This document shows, piece after piece, positions 46,779 to 54,316 of a stretch of DNA of 64,000 nt. Position 1 is the first letter of the stretch, and each line of letters starts with the position of its first letter. The position numbers were made by a program, and so were the translations under genes. The stretch is from Indolivaga capnocytophagoides DSM 22835 (GTDB lineage: Bacteria > Bacteroidota > Bacteroidia > Bacteroidales > Dysgonomonadaceae), in assembly GCF_000426485.1 (NCBI RefSeq), contig NZ_AUFL01000016.1:1-64000 (forward strand), in the 5' to 3' direction. The notes beneath the pieces were generated by a model. That model had not been told where the DNA came from and searched no databases. It saw only the letters and a list, made by a program, of their open reading frames with translations.

Positions 46779-47702
46779 CTACAACCCGCGCCCTTTCTTT
46801 CTCATTGGAATCTGCCGTTTAAATGAGGAGACGGCATTGTTCTCTCCGACCTCTTTTTTCGGCTTGGACTTATCCCGCCAGTAATCGTTCAGGTCTTTAT
46901 GGTTTCGATAGAAAACAGACTGGTCGATTACTTCTTTACCTACCGGGCTTAAACTCTGAACAGCCCGCTTTCCGGCTTCATCGTTATCAAAGAAGGCGTG
47001 TATTGTTTGGTGGGTTTGAAGAAACGGAATCGCTTTCGGAAGATTGGCGATTGAGTTTAATATCGCCGAATCGATTTTTGGCGAAACATTCTGTTTTAAT
47101 GAGAGATAAGAGAGAAAATCCATAAAACCCTCGAATACCATAACCGAATTGCTACCGTTGTTTATAATCGTGATATTCTTCGGGGTGGTACTTCCTTTGA
47201 AATATCTGTTCCGGAGCTCCCAGCCTCCGGCATCGTTCCGAAAGCCAACAGCAAAATAAGGTTTGTCCGCAATGGAATAATGGACTTCCGAACAATGGTG
47301 CTTTGCAATATCGGTATCTATACCACGCTCTTTCAGGTAATCAAGTAAAGCGGAATGATTGAGCGGTTGTATATCGGTAATGGTTAGTGCCGATTCTCGG
47401 TTTGTCGGTTTCGAAGAAACCTCCGGAATGTTATTCCGATGAAAGGAAAAAGAGTTTTCCAACTGCCGGAATGCTTCTGCCAGCGAACAATTCTCTAATT
47501 TCATCACAAGGTCAACTATTGAACCGCCCTCATCCGCTCCGAAGTCGTACCATAAATCTTTGTCGTAATCGACTTTGAAACTCGGGTTATTGTCATCCCT
47601 CAAAGGAGAGATATACATTCCATAATATCCCCGGTCTTTTACGGGATGGATTCCTTTATTATCAAGGTATTGTTTTATACTGATATAATTTGAATTTTTC
47701 AT
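46779..47702 (-). CDS. TOPRIM-domain DNA primase-like protein
   Basis: The protein has 307 residues. An N-terminal CHC2-like fold (about 5-85) retains the frame ISPLRDDNNPSFKVD and the GGSIVDLVMKLENCSLAEA region, but the zinc-ligand Cys/His residues of true CHC2 primases are absent. The TOPRIM domain follows, with Glu191 in MVFEGFMDFLSYL and the acidic pair DND at 239-241 in FFDNDEAGKRA. Such short primase-like proteins are standard in Bacteroidota mobilizable elements and act in element replication with a helicase, here the VapE protein upstream. The 236-base gap between the two carries repeats described separately. Confidence 0.87.
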   Translation of the reverse strand: MKNSNYISIKQYLDNKGIHPVKDRGYYGMYISPLRDDNNPSFKVDYDKDLWYDFGADEGGSIVDLVMKLENCSLAEAFRQLENSFSFHRNNIPEVSSKPTNRESALTITDIQPLNHSALLDYLKERGIDTDIAKHHCSEVHYSIADKPYFAVGFRNDAGGWELRNRYFKGSTTPKNITIINNGSNSVMVFEGFMDFLSYLSLKQNVSPKIDSAILNSIANLPKAIPFLQTHQTIHAFFDNDEAGKRAVQSLSPVGKEVIDQSVFYRNHKDLNDYWRDKSKPKKEVGENNAVSSFKRQIPMRKKGRGL

Positions 47703-47809
47703 TTTCTTATTTTTTAGCTGTTTTACTTACTACATAAGTCAATCTGTTTATCACGCTGATAATCAATTATATTTATGTAGTATGATTCTTTTCTGTAGTA
47801 ACTACTACT

Positions 47810-47918
47810 TTGTAGTAAGGTAGTAGGATGAGAGTAAGATGCGGATTTTGCTTCTTACTACGTCTTAATCCCTTTTCTTTCATTGGAATATATAGGATTG
47901 TAGTAAGGTAGTAAGAAG
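47810..47918. repeat. Iteron-like repeat cluster between VapE and primase genes
   Basis: TTGTAGTAAGGTAGTA occurs twice, at 47810-47825 and 47898-47913. An inverted copy of the overlapping tail is also present: CTTCTTACTAC at 47851-47861 and GTAGTAAGAAG at 47908-47918. Further GTAGTA units lie at 47795-47810. The cluster fills the 236-base gap (47703-47938) in the replication module and is a candidate origin or helicase/primase-binding region. Confidence 0.5.
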
Positions 47919-47938
47919 AATAAGCCATATCTGTATTT

Positions 47939-49156
47939 CTATATATCACGGTCGTAGAATGGATTCGGCATGATTTTCTTTATCCGGTAGCATTGAATCG
48001 GATTAGCTCCTTTCGTCAATCGTTTGGATAGTCGGTCAAATTCCGCTTTACGCAAGGCTTCCCCCATTCGCTTTTCGGACATCTTGACCAAAGTATATGC
48101 CTGTAAGTAGCTTAATACCTCAGAAGTCGTCATATAACATTCTTCATCAGCTTCCGGCTTCTCGAATCCTTTCAATAGCATTTCATATTCGGCCGTCTGT
48201 ACATGGAATTGTTGGCTGAGCCTGTGCAGTTCCGCGATCTCTTCCTCGACAAACCAATAACGATAGCCGTTATCCAGTAGCCACATCACTTCAGAGAATA
48301 CATTATCCATATTGATTTGTTCCGCTGTCTTGATGTCGATGCTGAGAACCTCGAACGGTAAGAACCTACGGCTTCCGGTCGGGTCGGTTAGAAAATCATT
48401 ACCGTTGACCGATGCCATAAAGCTGGCTAAATGAGGGTATTCTTCGATATACACATCATAAGGTCGACGGTATTTAACTGCCGGAGTCGTTATCAGGTTC
48501 TTCAATTCGTTTTCATCCCGCTTGTTCAAGGCTTTCAACTGGTCATCGATATTGATAAACAGGTATTCGGCAATCATTGTCAGTACATCTTTATTCTGCG
48601 GGTCTATCTTTCCGGTAAACAGATAGCTTTTTAACGACTGCGGGCAGAGATGGTCTAACCATGTTGTTTTGAACCGCCCCTGCTCTCCAGTCAAAACCAA
48701 ACAAGTATGGTTTTGACAGCCTACATCTTCTAGCGCATTGGCACTCACACCCATTAACCATTTGGTTAGGTATTCATTCCATTTTTCAGGGTTGGCGGTG
48801 GTTACGGTCTGCGCTAATTGAGAAATGTATTGGTTTTTGTCAGGTTCAAGACGTGGTAATTGCCGAAAATAGTCTTTTACTGGATGCACCTTTGGCGAAA
48901 AGTCACTTTCAAGAATGGTTCGGATGTTCTCTGCCGATGTAGAAATGCCCAGTTCGGTATCAATCCGCCGTTTGAACGAATTGAGGGCAAACTTGGTAAC
49001 AGGCTGAAACGGATAATTGCTGTTCTTTATTCGATACTCCGGTTTGGATTTTATCACATTGAAACGGAAATCGTACTTCTCCTGAAAGTGTACCTCAATC
49101 CGTTCGTTCTTGGATTGGCGGACGGAAGAATCTGTTTTCTTTTTCATCGGAATCAA
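47939..49156 (-). CDS. VapE-domain P-loop helicase/ATPase
   Basis: This 405-residue protein of the virulence-associated protein E family is a superfamily-3-like ATPase found in phages and integrative elements. Walker A is GEQGRFKTTW (157-166). Walker B-like YLFINIDDQLKAL follows near 195-207, then the segment YRRPYDVYIEEYPHLASFMASVN and the sensor-like GSRRFLPFEV, all typical of VapE. The C-terminal part may bind DNA. It overlaps the excisionase-like gene by 4 bases, indicating coupled translation. With the TOPRIM protein it probably replicates the excised element. An ATG three codons downstream is an alternative start. Confidence 0.88.
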   Translation of the reverse strand: MIPMKKKTDSSVRQSKNERIEVHFQEKYDFRFNVIKSKPEYRIKNSNYPFQPVTKFALNSFKRRIDTELGISTSAENIRTILESDFSPKVHPVKDYFRQLPRLEPDKNQYISQLAQTVTTANPEKWNEYLTKWLMGVSANALEDVGCQNHTCLVLTGEQGRFKTTWLDHLCPQSLKSYLFTGKIDPQNKDVLTMIAEYLFINIDDQLKALNKRDENELKNLITTPAVKYRRPYDVYIEEYPHLASFMASVNGNDFLTDPTGSRRFLPFEVLSIDIKTAEQINMDNVFSEVMWLLDNGYRYWFVEEEIAELHRLSQQFHVQTAEYEMLLKGFEKPEADEECYMTTSEVLSYLQAYTLVKMSEKRMGEALRKAEFDRLSKRLTKGANPIQCYRIKKIMPNPFYDRDI

Positions 49157-49437
49157 GATTCTTCTGTCGTTCTACATCGGTTTAGGATAAAGTTTAGAAT
49201 CTCCTCCTTATTATAGAAAATCAACTTTTCGCCGAAACGGTATTCTTTATAATGACCGAGTCGGGCATATTTGCGGACGGTAGGCGCAGAGGCTTTCAGA
49301 AGTTTGGTTGCCTCTTTCATCTTGATTAGGTTACTCATCGCCTTATCAACCGGCGACACTTGCTCTTCAGGAATACTGTTCTCAACAGCTTCCTCATTTT
49401 CTGAATTTCTCCAGAATTGATAAAATTTCTTCTTCAT
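49153..49437 (-). CDS. Helix-turn-helix (excisionase-type) DNA-binding protein
   Basis: The protein has 94 residues. The C-terminal half is a MerR/excisionase-like winged helix: IKMKEATKLLKASAPTVRKY followed by the wing GEKLIFYNKEEILNFI. The N-terminus is acidic and variable. Proteins of this kind sit at the head of replication and mobilization operons in Bacteroidota elements and act as directionality factors or transcription activators. The upstream region holds three phased GGACAA-type sites that it, or the XRE-methyltransferase, could bind. Confidence 0.85.
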   Translation of the reverse strand: MKKKFYQFWRNSENEEAVENSIPEEQVSPVDKAMSNLIKMKEATKLLKASAPTVRKYARLGHYKEYRFGEKLIFYNKEEILNFILNRCRTTEES

Positions 49438-49512
49438 CTTTCGAATAATTTACGTTAATCGGAAGACAAATGTATATAACAAAATCTCTATAAATAAGCA
49501 ACTTGCGCTATC

Positions 49513-49549
49513 GGGACAACATAGGACAACCTCTCACAGAATGGGACAA
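49513..49549. repeat. Phased GGACAA repeats upstream of the excisionase-like gene
   Basis: GGGACAA at 49513-49519, AGGACAA at 49523-49529 and GGGACAA at 49543-49549 start 10 and 20 bases apart, so they share one DNA face. They lie 76-112 bases ahead of the HTH gene start on the minus strand. AATGGGACAA of the third copy recurs at 52430-52439. Confidence 0.5.
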
Positions 49550-49608
49550 GTCCACTTGCTATGACAAGAGTAAAATAAGGAGGATAAATAGAAAATAAGG
49601 GGAGAATA

Positions 49609-50343
49609 TCAGGCTTTAACCGATAGGTTTTCCATATCCTTTTTGATGATGGGAGTCACTTTCTCAAGCCCGATTTCGGAATAGAATTCCCGGATAGTAT
49701 CCAAATGCTTTAGAAGAGTTTTGCTATCTACGTTACTACGGTTCAATGAGGGATTGGCGTGTAGTTTCGTATCGGACGGAGCTATTTTTTCTCCGATAAG
49801 CGTTTTCCATGCTAGTAATCTATCTTCGGGAGTGTATGCCGGGATAAGTTCCGAAGCTAATAGATAGCCGAAAATACGGTCACCTAATTGCTTACGACCT
49901 TTTATAGAATAACATTTGAGAATTTTATCTTTTACTACTTGTATCGTATCTTCTTTTGTTAAGTTGTTGATTTGTGTAAGAGGAGATATGCCATATAATA
50001 TGGATTTTATAGCTTCATCAGATATATCATCCTGCATGAATAGCTTCTCTACTTCTTCACGCTTATTTCTTATTATCTCAGCTATATGTTTTTGTTCTCT
50101 ACCTGTTCCAAAAAGCAAATTAAAAAAAGGAATGATGCTGGATATCTTTAGCACCGTATTGGTTTCTTCGGAAATTTTAGCACAGTCATCTAAAAAAACG
50201 CTTAAGTCTGTTATTTTTCCCTTGTTATATTGCAACTTAAAACTGGCATAATAGAATTTTAGGATGGAAACATCAGATGTTCCCAGCAAATTCTCATTAT
50301 ACATTTTACGATACCTACTCATATAATCCCAAATTGGATTCAC
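49609..50343 (-). CDS. Uncharacterised protein of the mobile element
   Basis: The protein has 244 residues and I do not recognise the family. It has no signal peptide or clear membrane helix. The middle (about 70-100) holds IIPFFNLLFGTGREQKHIAEI, followed by a helical Lys/Glu-rich section. The C-terminal 80 residues contain LLAWKTLIGEKIAPSDTKLHANPSLNRS and a final helix EFYSEIGLEKVTPIIKKDM. It is encoded divergently from the Mrr nuclease gene (113-base gap) and upstream of the excisionase-like gene. It could belong to either module. The composition is mostly helical and consistent with a regulator or scaffold. Confidence 0.7.
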   Translation of the reverse strand: MNPIWDYMSRYRKMYNENLLGTSDVSILKFYYASFKLQYNKGKITDLSVFLDDCAKISEETNTVLKISSIIPFFNLLFGTGREQKHIAEIIRNKREEVEKLFMQDDISDEAIKSILYGISPLTQINNLTKEDTIQVVKDKILKCYSIKGRKQLGDRIFGYLLASELIPAYTPEDRLLAWKTLIGEKIAPSDTKLHANPSLNRSNVDSKTLLKHLDTIREFYSEIGLEKVTPIIKKDMENLSVKA

Positions 50344-50456
50344 AAAAATAAGCAGTTTTTGTGTAATTACCAGTAATTACCCATGAGGATTATGCTGTTT
50401 CCCCTAAAAACCATAAATTATTCGTAAATTGCAGCGATTTAAATTCTTAGAACAAT

Positions 50457-51329
50457 ATGGGAAGGAAGAAAACAAATGACAGAGTCCCTACTTATGATAA
50501 ACTATTAGTTCCGACGCTGAAAGCCTTGAAACTATTAGGTGGCTCCGGTTCTATCGAGGAAATTAATGAGAAAGTATATGAGATAGCTAATCTTGACGAA
50601 GAAACATTAAGTATTCCTCATAAAGAGGGTGGAATGCAAAGCAAAGTTGATTATAGACTTGCTTGGGCAAGAACCTATCTTAAGAAGTATGGATTGATCG
50701 AAAATTCATCAAGAGGAATCTGGGTGTTGATAAATAATGATATAAATCCAGATTCCTTCAAATCAAATGAGATTGTAAAAAAGGTAAGGGCTGATGATAA
50801 GAGGGATGAAAAAGAACTTATTCCCTTAGATAAATTAGATACGGTTGTTGAAGACGAAACTGATGAATTAAATTGGAAAGAAAATCTCTTAAAGGTTGTT
50901 CAAAGTATTGAACCATCAGCATTCGAGAGACTTTGCCAAAGAATATTAAGAGAAAGTGGATTTGTTCAGGTTGAAGTTACTGGAAAATCCGGAGATGGAG
51001 GCCTTGATGGTAAAGGCATTGTCAGACTAAATGGATTTCTAAGCTTTCATGTTTTCTTTCAATGCAAAAGATTTAAGGATTCAGTAGCATCAAGTTATAT
51101 TAGAGATTTTAGAGGAGCAATGCAGGGAAGAGCTGATAAAGGATTGTTTATAACCACTGGAAAATTTACACGTGAAGCATTAAAAGAAGCATCAAGAGAT
51201 GGTGCGCCTCCAATAGATTTAATAGATGGTGATTTGTTGTGTGAGAAATTGAAGGAATTTAATCTTGGGGTTAAAACTGAATTAATAGAAGAGGTAACTA
51301 TCAATCCTGAATGGTTTGAAAAAATTTAA
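50457..51329 (+). CDS. Mrr-type restriction endonuclease
   Basis: The protein has 290 residues. The N-terminal winged-helix Mrr domain (about 12-95) is followed by an acidic linker and the Mrr catalytic domain (about 140-260). Catalytic residues of the PD-(D/E)xK fold are visible: Asp184 in GKSGDGGLDGKG and Gln202-Cys-Lys204 in FFQCKRFK, with the preceding ESGF segment. Mrr enzymes cut methylated DNA without a cognate methylase. A self-harm risk with the element's own methyltransferases is worth noting. It is the first gene of a plus-strand three-gene run with the NDT-like and small-protein genes (19- and 3-base gaps), so it is likely part of a combined defence unit. Confidence 0.93.
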   Translation: MGRKKTNDRVPTYDKLLVPTLKALKLLGGSGSIEEINEKVYEIANLDEETLSIPHKEGGMQSKVDYRLAWARTYLKKYGLIENSSRGIWVLINNDINPDSFKSNEIVKKVRADDKRDEKELIPLDKLDTVVEDETDELNWKENLLKVVQSIEPSAFERLCQRILRESGFVQVEVTGKSGDGGLDGKGIVRLNGFLSFHVFFQCKRFKDSVASSYIRDFRGAMQGRADKGLFITTGKFTREALKEASRDGAPPIDLIDGDLLCEKLKEFNLGVKTELIEEVTINPEWFEKI

Positions 51330-51348
51330 GCTAATAATCTGATATACG

Positions 51349-52062
51349 ATGATGAAAAAAGAAGATAAGAAAATATGTTTTGTGATATCCCCCATTGGAG
51401 AGGGAGGTTCTGAAACCAGAACCCGTTCGGATCAAATATTAAAACACATCATTACGGAACCAGTATCGCAATTAGGATATGAAGTTATTAGGGCTGATAA
51501 AATCTCTGAACCAGGAATTATTACAACCCAAATTATTGAATACATAGTAGATGCAGAGCTTGTAATTGCAGATTTAACTGAACATAATCCAAATGTGTTT
51601 TATGAATTGGCAATTAGGCATGCAATGAGGAAACCACTCGTCCAAATAATAAGAAAGGGTGATATTATCCCTTTTGATGTTGCCGCGACAAGAGTAATAC
51701 AATTTGACCTCCTTGATTTGGATAGCGTTGCAGCTGCAAAAGAAGAAATATCATCGCAAGTAAAATCTATTGAATCTATTGAAACAGGAGGTAACGAAGT
51801 TCAAAACCCTATATCTGTATCCTTAGACTTAAAGGTTTTGAAAGAAAGTGGAGACGCAGAGGAGCGGTCTTTGGCTGATATTGTTGAAGCAATTTCCGAC
51901 TTACGATTAGCCGTTGCTGGTATAGATAAAGGATTACAGTCCTCTAAATTAACGGAAGAGTTGAAAACTAAGATAGAAGCATTACCTTCTTTAATTGATA
52001 ATAGATTATATGACCCCGAAAGAAGGAGGCGAAGGAAATTTCATCCAATGATGTTAGATTAA
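51349..52062 (+). CDS. Nucleoside-deoxyribosyltransferase/TIR-like domain protein
   Basis: The protein has 237 residues. The N-terminal about 125 residues form a Rossmann-like domain. It has CFVISPIG (10-17), TRSDQILKHII and the block DLTEHNPNVFYELAIRH (75-91) with Glu86 in the position of the catalytic Glu of nucleoside 2-deoxyribosyltransferases. This family (often annotated as uncharacterised or TIR-like) includes N-glycosidic-bond enzymes and suspected effectors in bacterial immunity. The C-terminal half is helical and ends in a basic tail with RRRRRKFHP. It starts 19 bases after the Mrr gene and is 3 bases ahead of the small gene. Whether it cleaves nucleotides or senses them cannot be told from sequence. 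Confidence 0.82.
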   Translation: MMKKEDKKICFVISPIGEGGSETRTRSDQILKHIITEPVSQLGYEVIRADKISEPGIITTQIIEYIVDAELVIADLTEHNPNVFYELAIRHAMRKPLVQIIRKGDIIPFDVAATRVIQFDLLDLDSVAAAKEEISSQVKSIESIETGGNEVQNPISVSLDLKVLKESGDAEERSLADIVEAISDLRLAVAGIDKGLQSSKLTEELKTKIEALPSLIDNRLYDPERRRRRKFHPMMLD

Positions 52063-52065
52063 ATA

Positions 52066-52371
52066 ATGCATATGGAAATGAAAGAAGAAAATCCAGCCAT
52101 AAGTTTTTTGATGATGATTAGCTTATTCAAGGATGATTTTCCTTGGATATATGAGATTGGGCTTGAAACTTATAAGGTTCTTAAATCTTCAAAATCCAAA
52201 TCAGAAAAAGAAAAATCTCTTAAAACCTTCGAACGCTCATTGGAGATGCTTGGACATCCAATGTATAGGGAAATATTCGGTAAATCAGAAGAATTATATA
52301 TGTTTAGTAAAGATATGAGGCATTATACACGCCGTTATTTGGAACGATATTATCAAGAAGAACTGAAATAA
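52066..52371 (+). CDS. Small uncharacterised protein in the Mrr/NDT-like cassette
   Basis: The protein has 101 residues and is predicted to be all helical. It has no signal peptide. It contains DDFPWIYEIGLETYKVL, a Lys/Ser-rich turn KSSKSKSEKEKSLKTFERS and a Tyr/Arg-rich C-terminus DMRHYTRRYLERYYQEELK. I do not know the family. Because it starts 3 bases after the NDT-like gene it is almost surely co-transcribed and may be a regulator, antitoxin-like partner or adaptor of that protein. The internal ATGs (MHMEM) leave the exact start uncertain by two codons. Confidence 0.72.
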   Translation: MHMEMKEENPAISFLMMISLFKDDFPWIYEIGLETYKVLKSSKSKSEKEKSLKTFERSLEMLGHPMYREIFGKSEELYMFSKDMRHYTRRYLERYYQEELK

Positions 52372-52445
52372 TTTCCTAAATTAACTTGTTCTGCTAATAT
52401 TTCCCTGTGTTGCACAATGGCGGGAAAGGAATGGGACAAATGCGA

Positions 52446-52473
52446 ATTTGCAACACAAATGCAATACAGTAAA
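52446..52473. repeat. Integrase arm-site-like repeat, right copy
   Basis: This is the direct partner of 39573-39600 (25 of 28 bases equal, first 15 identical). It lies 40 bases inside the right core site. Confidence 0.5.
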
Positions 52474-52477
52474 AAAC

Positions 52478-52511
52478 AAAAGCCTGTCAATCAATCGATT
52501 AACAGGCTTTT
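52478..52511. terminator. Hairpin terminator at the element's right end
   Basis: AAAAGCCTGT (52478-52487) and ACAGGCTTTT (52502-52511) make a perfect 10-bp stem with a 14-base loop and A/T-rich outer ends. It can end the plus-strand Mrr cassette. It also stands directly next to the right core site, in the same relation as the left hairpin to the left core. Confidence 0.65.
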
Positions 52512-52513
52512 CT

Positions 52514-52528
52514 GCGGTATGGACGGGA
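52514..52528. repeat. Right attachment site (attR core)
   Basis: This is the second copy of GCGGTATGGACGGGA. The sequence beyond it (TCCATTATTTTTTAG) is not tRNA, so the match to a tRNA 3' end stops at the core. Confidence 0.65.
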
Positions 52529-53005
52529 TCCATTATTTTTTAGTTAAATAGCTACATTTCAAATATTTGCTTCACTCGTTTTTTCTAAGGTGAACACTTT
52601 AGGATATTTCAAAATATCACATTTTGTCTTACTATTGAACACACTTGTCCGTACATTAATTACTCATTACAAATATAATATATTTTAATTGCATACTAAA
52701 GCTTAAAGAATTAATAAGTATTATCTTTTCAATCTATGTACTCGTATAGCCTACAATATCAATTGGTATTCTTATCCTAAATGCTATTTTCTCTAGCCTT
52801 TGTTTAAAACTGTTTTAGATTATGAACTGTTATATACAAACACAAAGGCTTGGGTATAGTTTACTACGACCAAGTTAGGACCTAAAGTTGTTGGGCTAAA
52901 GCAGTACATATGCTGTAAACCACATGAAGTAAAGGATCTCTTTAATGTAATAAATCCCTGATATAATAAGATAACAGGCTTTATAAAGATTTAATAGCTG
53001 AAAAA
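52529..53005. other. Gene-free flank right of the element
   Basis: This stretch of about 475 bases is AT-rich. I see no reading frame with family features, no tRNA and no strong hairpin. It must include the promoter of the LLM oxidoreductase gene. Confidence 0.4.
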
Positions 53006-54016
53006 ATGAACAATAGTATTAGTATTTCTTTATTAGATTTGGGTATAGTAGTAGAAGGGCAGGATATTCCAGATGCACTTAAAGAAATTGTATACAATGC
53101 ACAACATATTGAATCGCTCGGATATAAAAGAATTTGGATAGCTGAACATCATAATACGGCAAGTGCTTCTACAGCTGCCACCGCAGTATTGATAGGCCAT
53201 ATTGCTGAAAAAACAACTACATTGAGAGTCGGTTCCGGGGGTATTATGCTTCCTAATCATACACCTTTAGCTGTTGCTGAACAGTTTGGTACACTGGATA
53301 TTTTATATCCGGACAGGATTGATCTAGGATTAGGGCGGGCACCGGGAACAGATCAATTAACAGCTGCTGCTTTGAGGCGTAATAACTTATCTACGACATA
53401 TCATTTTCCAGAAGATGTTAAAGCTTTACAACAATATTTCAGTAAAGAGAACAGCAGTTCAAAAGTCCGGGCTTTTCCGGGAGAAGGACGGAATGTTCCC
53501 ATTTGGATATTGGGATCCAGTACAGACAGCGCTTACCTTGCTGCCGAATTAGGACTACCCTATGTTTTTGCTTCACACTTTGCTCCGGCGCTTTTATTGA
53601 CGGCAATAGACATTTATAAAAAGAATTTCAAACCCTCTAGATATCATAAAAGACCTTACCTAATGGTGGGTGCGAATATAGTTGTAGCCGAGACAAACGA
53701 TGAAGCTACCTTGCTGGGGACTAGCTTACAACAACTTATGTTTGGTCTTGTTACGGGGAACCCAACTAAACTACCGCCACCTGTAAAGAAAATGCCTTTG
53801 GCTTTTTTCCGTCCCGATGTGAAACAGTCTTTATATAATATGATGGCCTGCACATTTTGTGGCGATAAAGAAAGAGTAAGGAGTCAGGTAATAGATTTTA
53901 TGGAAAAGACTGGCGCTGATGAACTATTTATTACCAATTACATATATGATAAAGAAGCCCGTTTCAAATCATTTAAATTATTGGCGGAAGCTATGGAACT
54001 AAAATCGTCGCCATAA
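53006..54016 (+). CDS. LLM-class flavin-dependent oxidoreductase (luciferase-like)
   Basis: The protein has 336 residues and the length of the single-component luciferase-like subgroup. Family segments include [14 protein letters not shown] near residue 43, [20 protein letters not shown] (74-93) and [11 protein letters not shown] near 111, then the C-terminal helix region with [14 protein letters not shown]. Such enzymes use reduced flavin to oxidise or reduce small organic molecules. The substrate is not predictable. It lies outside the mobile element and is followed, after a 300-base gap, by an acyl-ACP desaturase in the same direction. Confidence 0.92.
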   Translation: MNNSISISLLDLGIVVEGQDIPDALKEIVYNAQHIESLGYKRIWIAEHHNTASASTAATAVLIGHIAEKTTTLRVGSGGIMLPNHTPLAVAEQFGTLDILYPDRIDLGLGRAPGTDQLTAAALRRNNLSTTYHFPEDVKALQQYFSKENSSSKVRAFPGEGRNVPIWILGSSTDSAYLAAELGLPYVFASHFAPALLLTAIDIYKKNFKPSRYHKRPYLMVGANIVVAETNDEATLLGTSLQQLMFGLVTGNPTKLPPPVKKMPLAFFRPDVKQSLYNMMACTFCGDKERVRSQVIDFMEKTGADELFITNYIYDKEARFKSFKLLAEAMELKSSP

Positions 54017-54316
54017 TGAAGGATATAAATCAAACCATTTAATATTTCTACTCAACAGAAGAATTTACCATAAATCTTTTATAAAGAATCGTATCTAATG
54101 AAATTCATGGAAATCCATTTCAGCCGCTTACTTGTTAGTCGTTTAACTATTAATAAATGGTAGAAGATGACAAAATAAAGTAATTTACTATTAGGGCCTG
54201 GAAATAATTTTACCTTTACAATACACCAGCTTTTTACTGTAAAGGATATACCCTTCTCAGAAGCTTTTGAGAAAATGGAAAGATCAATAGTAGAAGGCAT
54301 TAATTAATATAGTACA
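54017..54316. other. Intergenic gap with a possible gene remnant
   Basis: The gap is 300 bases long. At 54188-54307 the plus strand has a short open frame ending in KDIPFSEAFEKMERS followed by a few residues and a stop. There is a stop just before it and no start, so it looks like the tail of a decayed gene. Nothing else was recognised. Confidence 0.3.

Larger units (their letters stand above)
39448..52528. mobile_element. Integrated mobilizable element with defence cargo (13.1 kb)
   Basis: The element is bounded by a 15-bp direct repeat, GCGGTATGGACGGGA. The tyrosine integrase lies just inside the left end. The minus-strand core is excisionase-like HTH, VapE helicase, TOPRIM primase, RHH mobilization protein, relaxase and a small membrane protein. 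This gene set is that of Bacteroidota mobilizable elements that replicate after excision and need a helper conjugation system, since no type IV secretion genes are present. The cargo is a paired methyltransferase/restriction enzyme set at the left and an Mrr-NDT-like-small protein cassette at the right. Flanking genes (AraC regulator; LLM oxidoreductase) look chromosomal. The ends are inferred from the repeat and not from an empty-site comparison. Confidence 0.75.

Noticed and set aside
47795-47918. CRISPR array
   Set aside because: The GTAGTA repeats are too short and irregular, with no equal-length spacers and no cas genes nearby.
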